Assembly: GCA_043789035.1 (NCBI GenBank)
Contig: JAYWIG010000348.1
Coordinates: forward strand, 1 to 6,027
DNA: 6,027 nt
Source of the DNA: JAYWIG01 sp043789035
Lineage (GTDB): Bacteria > Pseudomonadota > Gammaproteobacteria > Burkholderiales > Burkholderiaceae_E
Direction of reading: 5' to 3'
The position numbers and the translations under genes were made by a program. The notes beneath the pieces were generated by a model. The model was given only the letters and a program-made list of their open reading frames with translations. It was not told the DNA's origin and did not search any database. Below are positions 5,610 to 6,027 of the stretch, piece after piece (within the stretch, counting starts at the first letter, position 1; every line of letters starts with the position of its first letter).

Positions 5610-6027
5610 TCACCGGGCTGGAACAGGACGATATAGCTGTGCTGGCCTAAATGGCCCTGTCCTCATTTCACCCTTCACAACCTGCAAAATCTGCTGGTCG
5701 TCCAGTTTGCGCCTGAAGCTGGACTTGTCCAACACTCGACCCAGAATCGCTTCGCAACAGGCCTGCAACTCACCCAAGGTAAATGTCGCGGGCAAATATT
5801 CAAACGGGATGCGCAGTTTCTCTACTTCATCGCGGGTTGTTTGTGCTGCCGCCTGAATCAATGCCTGATGGTCGAAGGCAATGTCTTCGCGCGTGGCGAT
5901 CTGGTCAACCGGTGTCCACGCCAGCGCATCCAGCCGTTTGCCGGCTGCAGGAGCAATGACGCCTGTTTGGAGCATCGCACGATAGACGATGCTCAGCGCC
6001 CAAGGCGCACGCGGATCTCGCGTTTTG
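5610..6027 (-). CDS. NUDIX / NrtR-type winged-helix protein, 5' end outside the window
   Basis: The open frame runs off the right edge, so only the C-terminal 138 residues are visible; the internal ATG at 5975 is not the start. The visible part begins KTRDPRAPWALSIVYRAML, like the strand segment that follows the Nudix box in NrtR-type proteins (RDPRG..VS..Y.A). It then has WTPVD (37-41) and AFDH (50-53), ending in a winged-helix domain: FTLGELQ (82-88), EAILGRVLDKSSFRRKL (92-108) and RPAQLYR (127-133). This C-terminal pattern is characteristic of NUDIX proteins with a DNA-binding wing, often annotated NrtR, an NAD-metabolism repressor that senses ADP-ribose, or ADP-ribose pyrophosphatase. The Nudix box itself is outside, so whether it is catalytic cannot be judged. 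It converges on the hypothetical gene to its left. Confidence 0.85.
   Translation of the reverse strand, partial: KTRDPRAPWALSIVYRAMLQTGVIAPAAGKRLDALAWTPVDQIATREDIAFDHQALIQAAAQTTRDEVEKLRIPFEYLPATFTLGELQACCEAILGRVLDKSSFRRKLDDQQILQVVKGEMRTGPFRPAQLYRPVPAR

Overview
The window looks like an accessory (island-like) segment of a proteobacterial genome, probably gamma- or betaproteobacterial. The case rests on an IS21-family element with proteobacterial-type IstA/IstB, a NrtR-type NUDIX/winged-helix protein at the right edge, and moderate base composition. No rRNA, tRNA or CRISPR array is seen, and the species cannot be named from this sequence.

Layout. Bases 1-2586 are a complete IS21-family insertion sequence on the minus strand: istA (transposase), then istB (AAA+ helper), overlapping by 4 nt and bounded by multi-copy terminal repeats. 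Its istA-proximal end sits inside a gamma-class adenine DNA methyltransferase gene (2581-3504, minus). The insertion leaves the AdoMet-binding and catalytic motifs but removes the C-terminal target-recognition part, and IS bases supply the stop codon. Upstream of the methyltransferase, on the same strand, are a possible 20-codon ORF whose stop overlaps the methyltransferase start (TTGA), a 60-codon ribbon-helix-helix (RHH) protein with a strong ribosome-binding site, and a 22-bp near-perfect palindrome that could be its operator. Further upstream is an unrecognised protein of about 185 residues whose N-terminal half resembles a sliding-clamp-like fold (inference only). A divergent plus-strand gene (4784-5566) encodes an unrecognised 260-residue protein with a cysteine-rich N-terminal module. 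The right edge holds the 3' part of a NUDIX/winged-helix gene (5610 to beyond 6027, minus), convergent with the previous gene.

How the parts may work together. The minus-strand run of RHH regulator, mini-ORF and methyltransferase reads like the remains of a regulated restriction-modification or orphan-methylase locus broken by the IS. Its 3' remainder, and any restriction enzyme gene, would lie left of base 1. The IS lies in the same direction as the broken gene, so read-through from the methyltransferase would enter istA. A strong inverted repeat over the istA leader and ribosome-binding site could mute transposase translation from such transcripts. The 'new system' reading (RHH, palindrome, methyltransferase, clamp-like protein, Cys-rich protein) is only a hypothesis.
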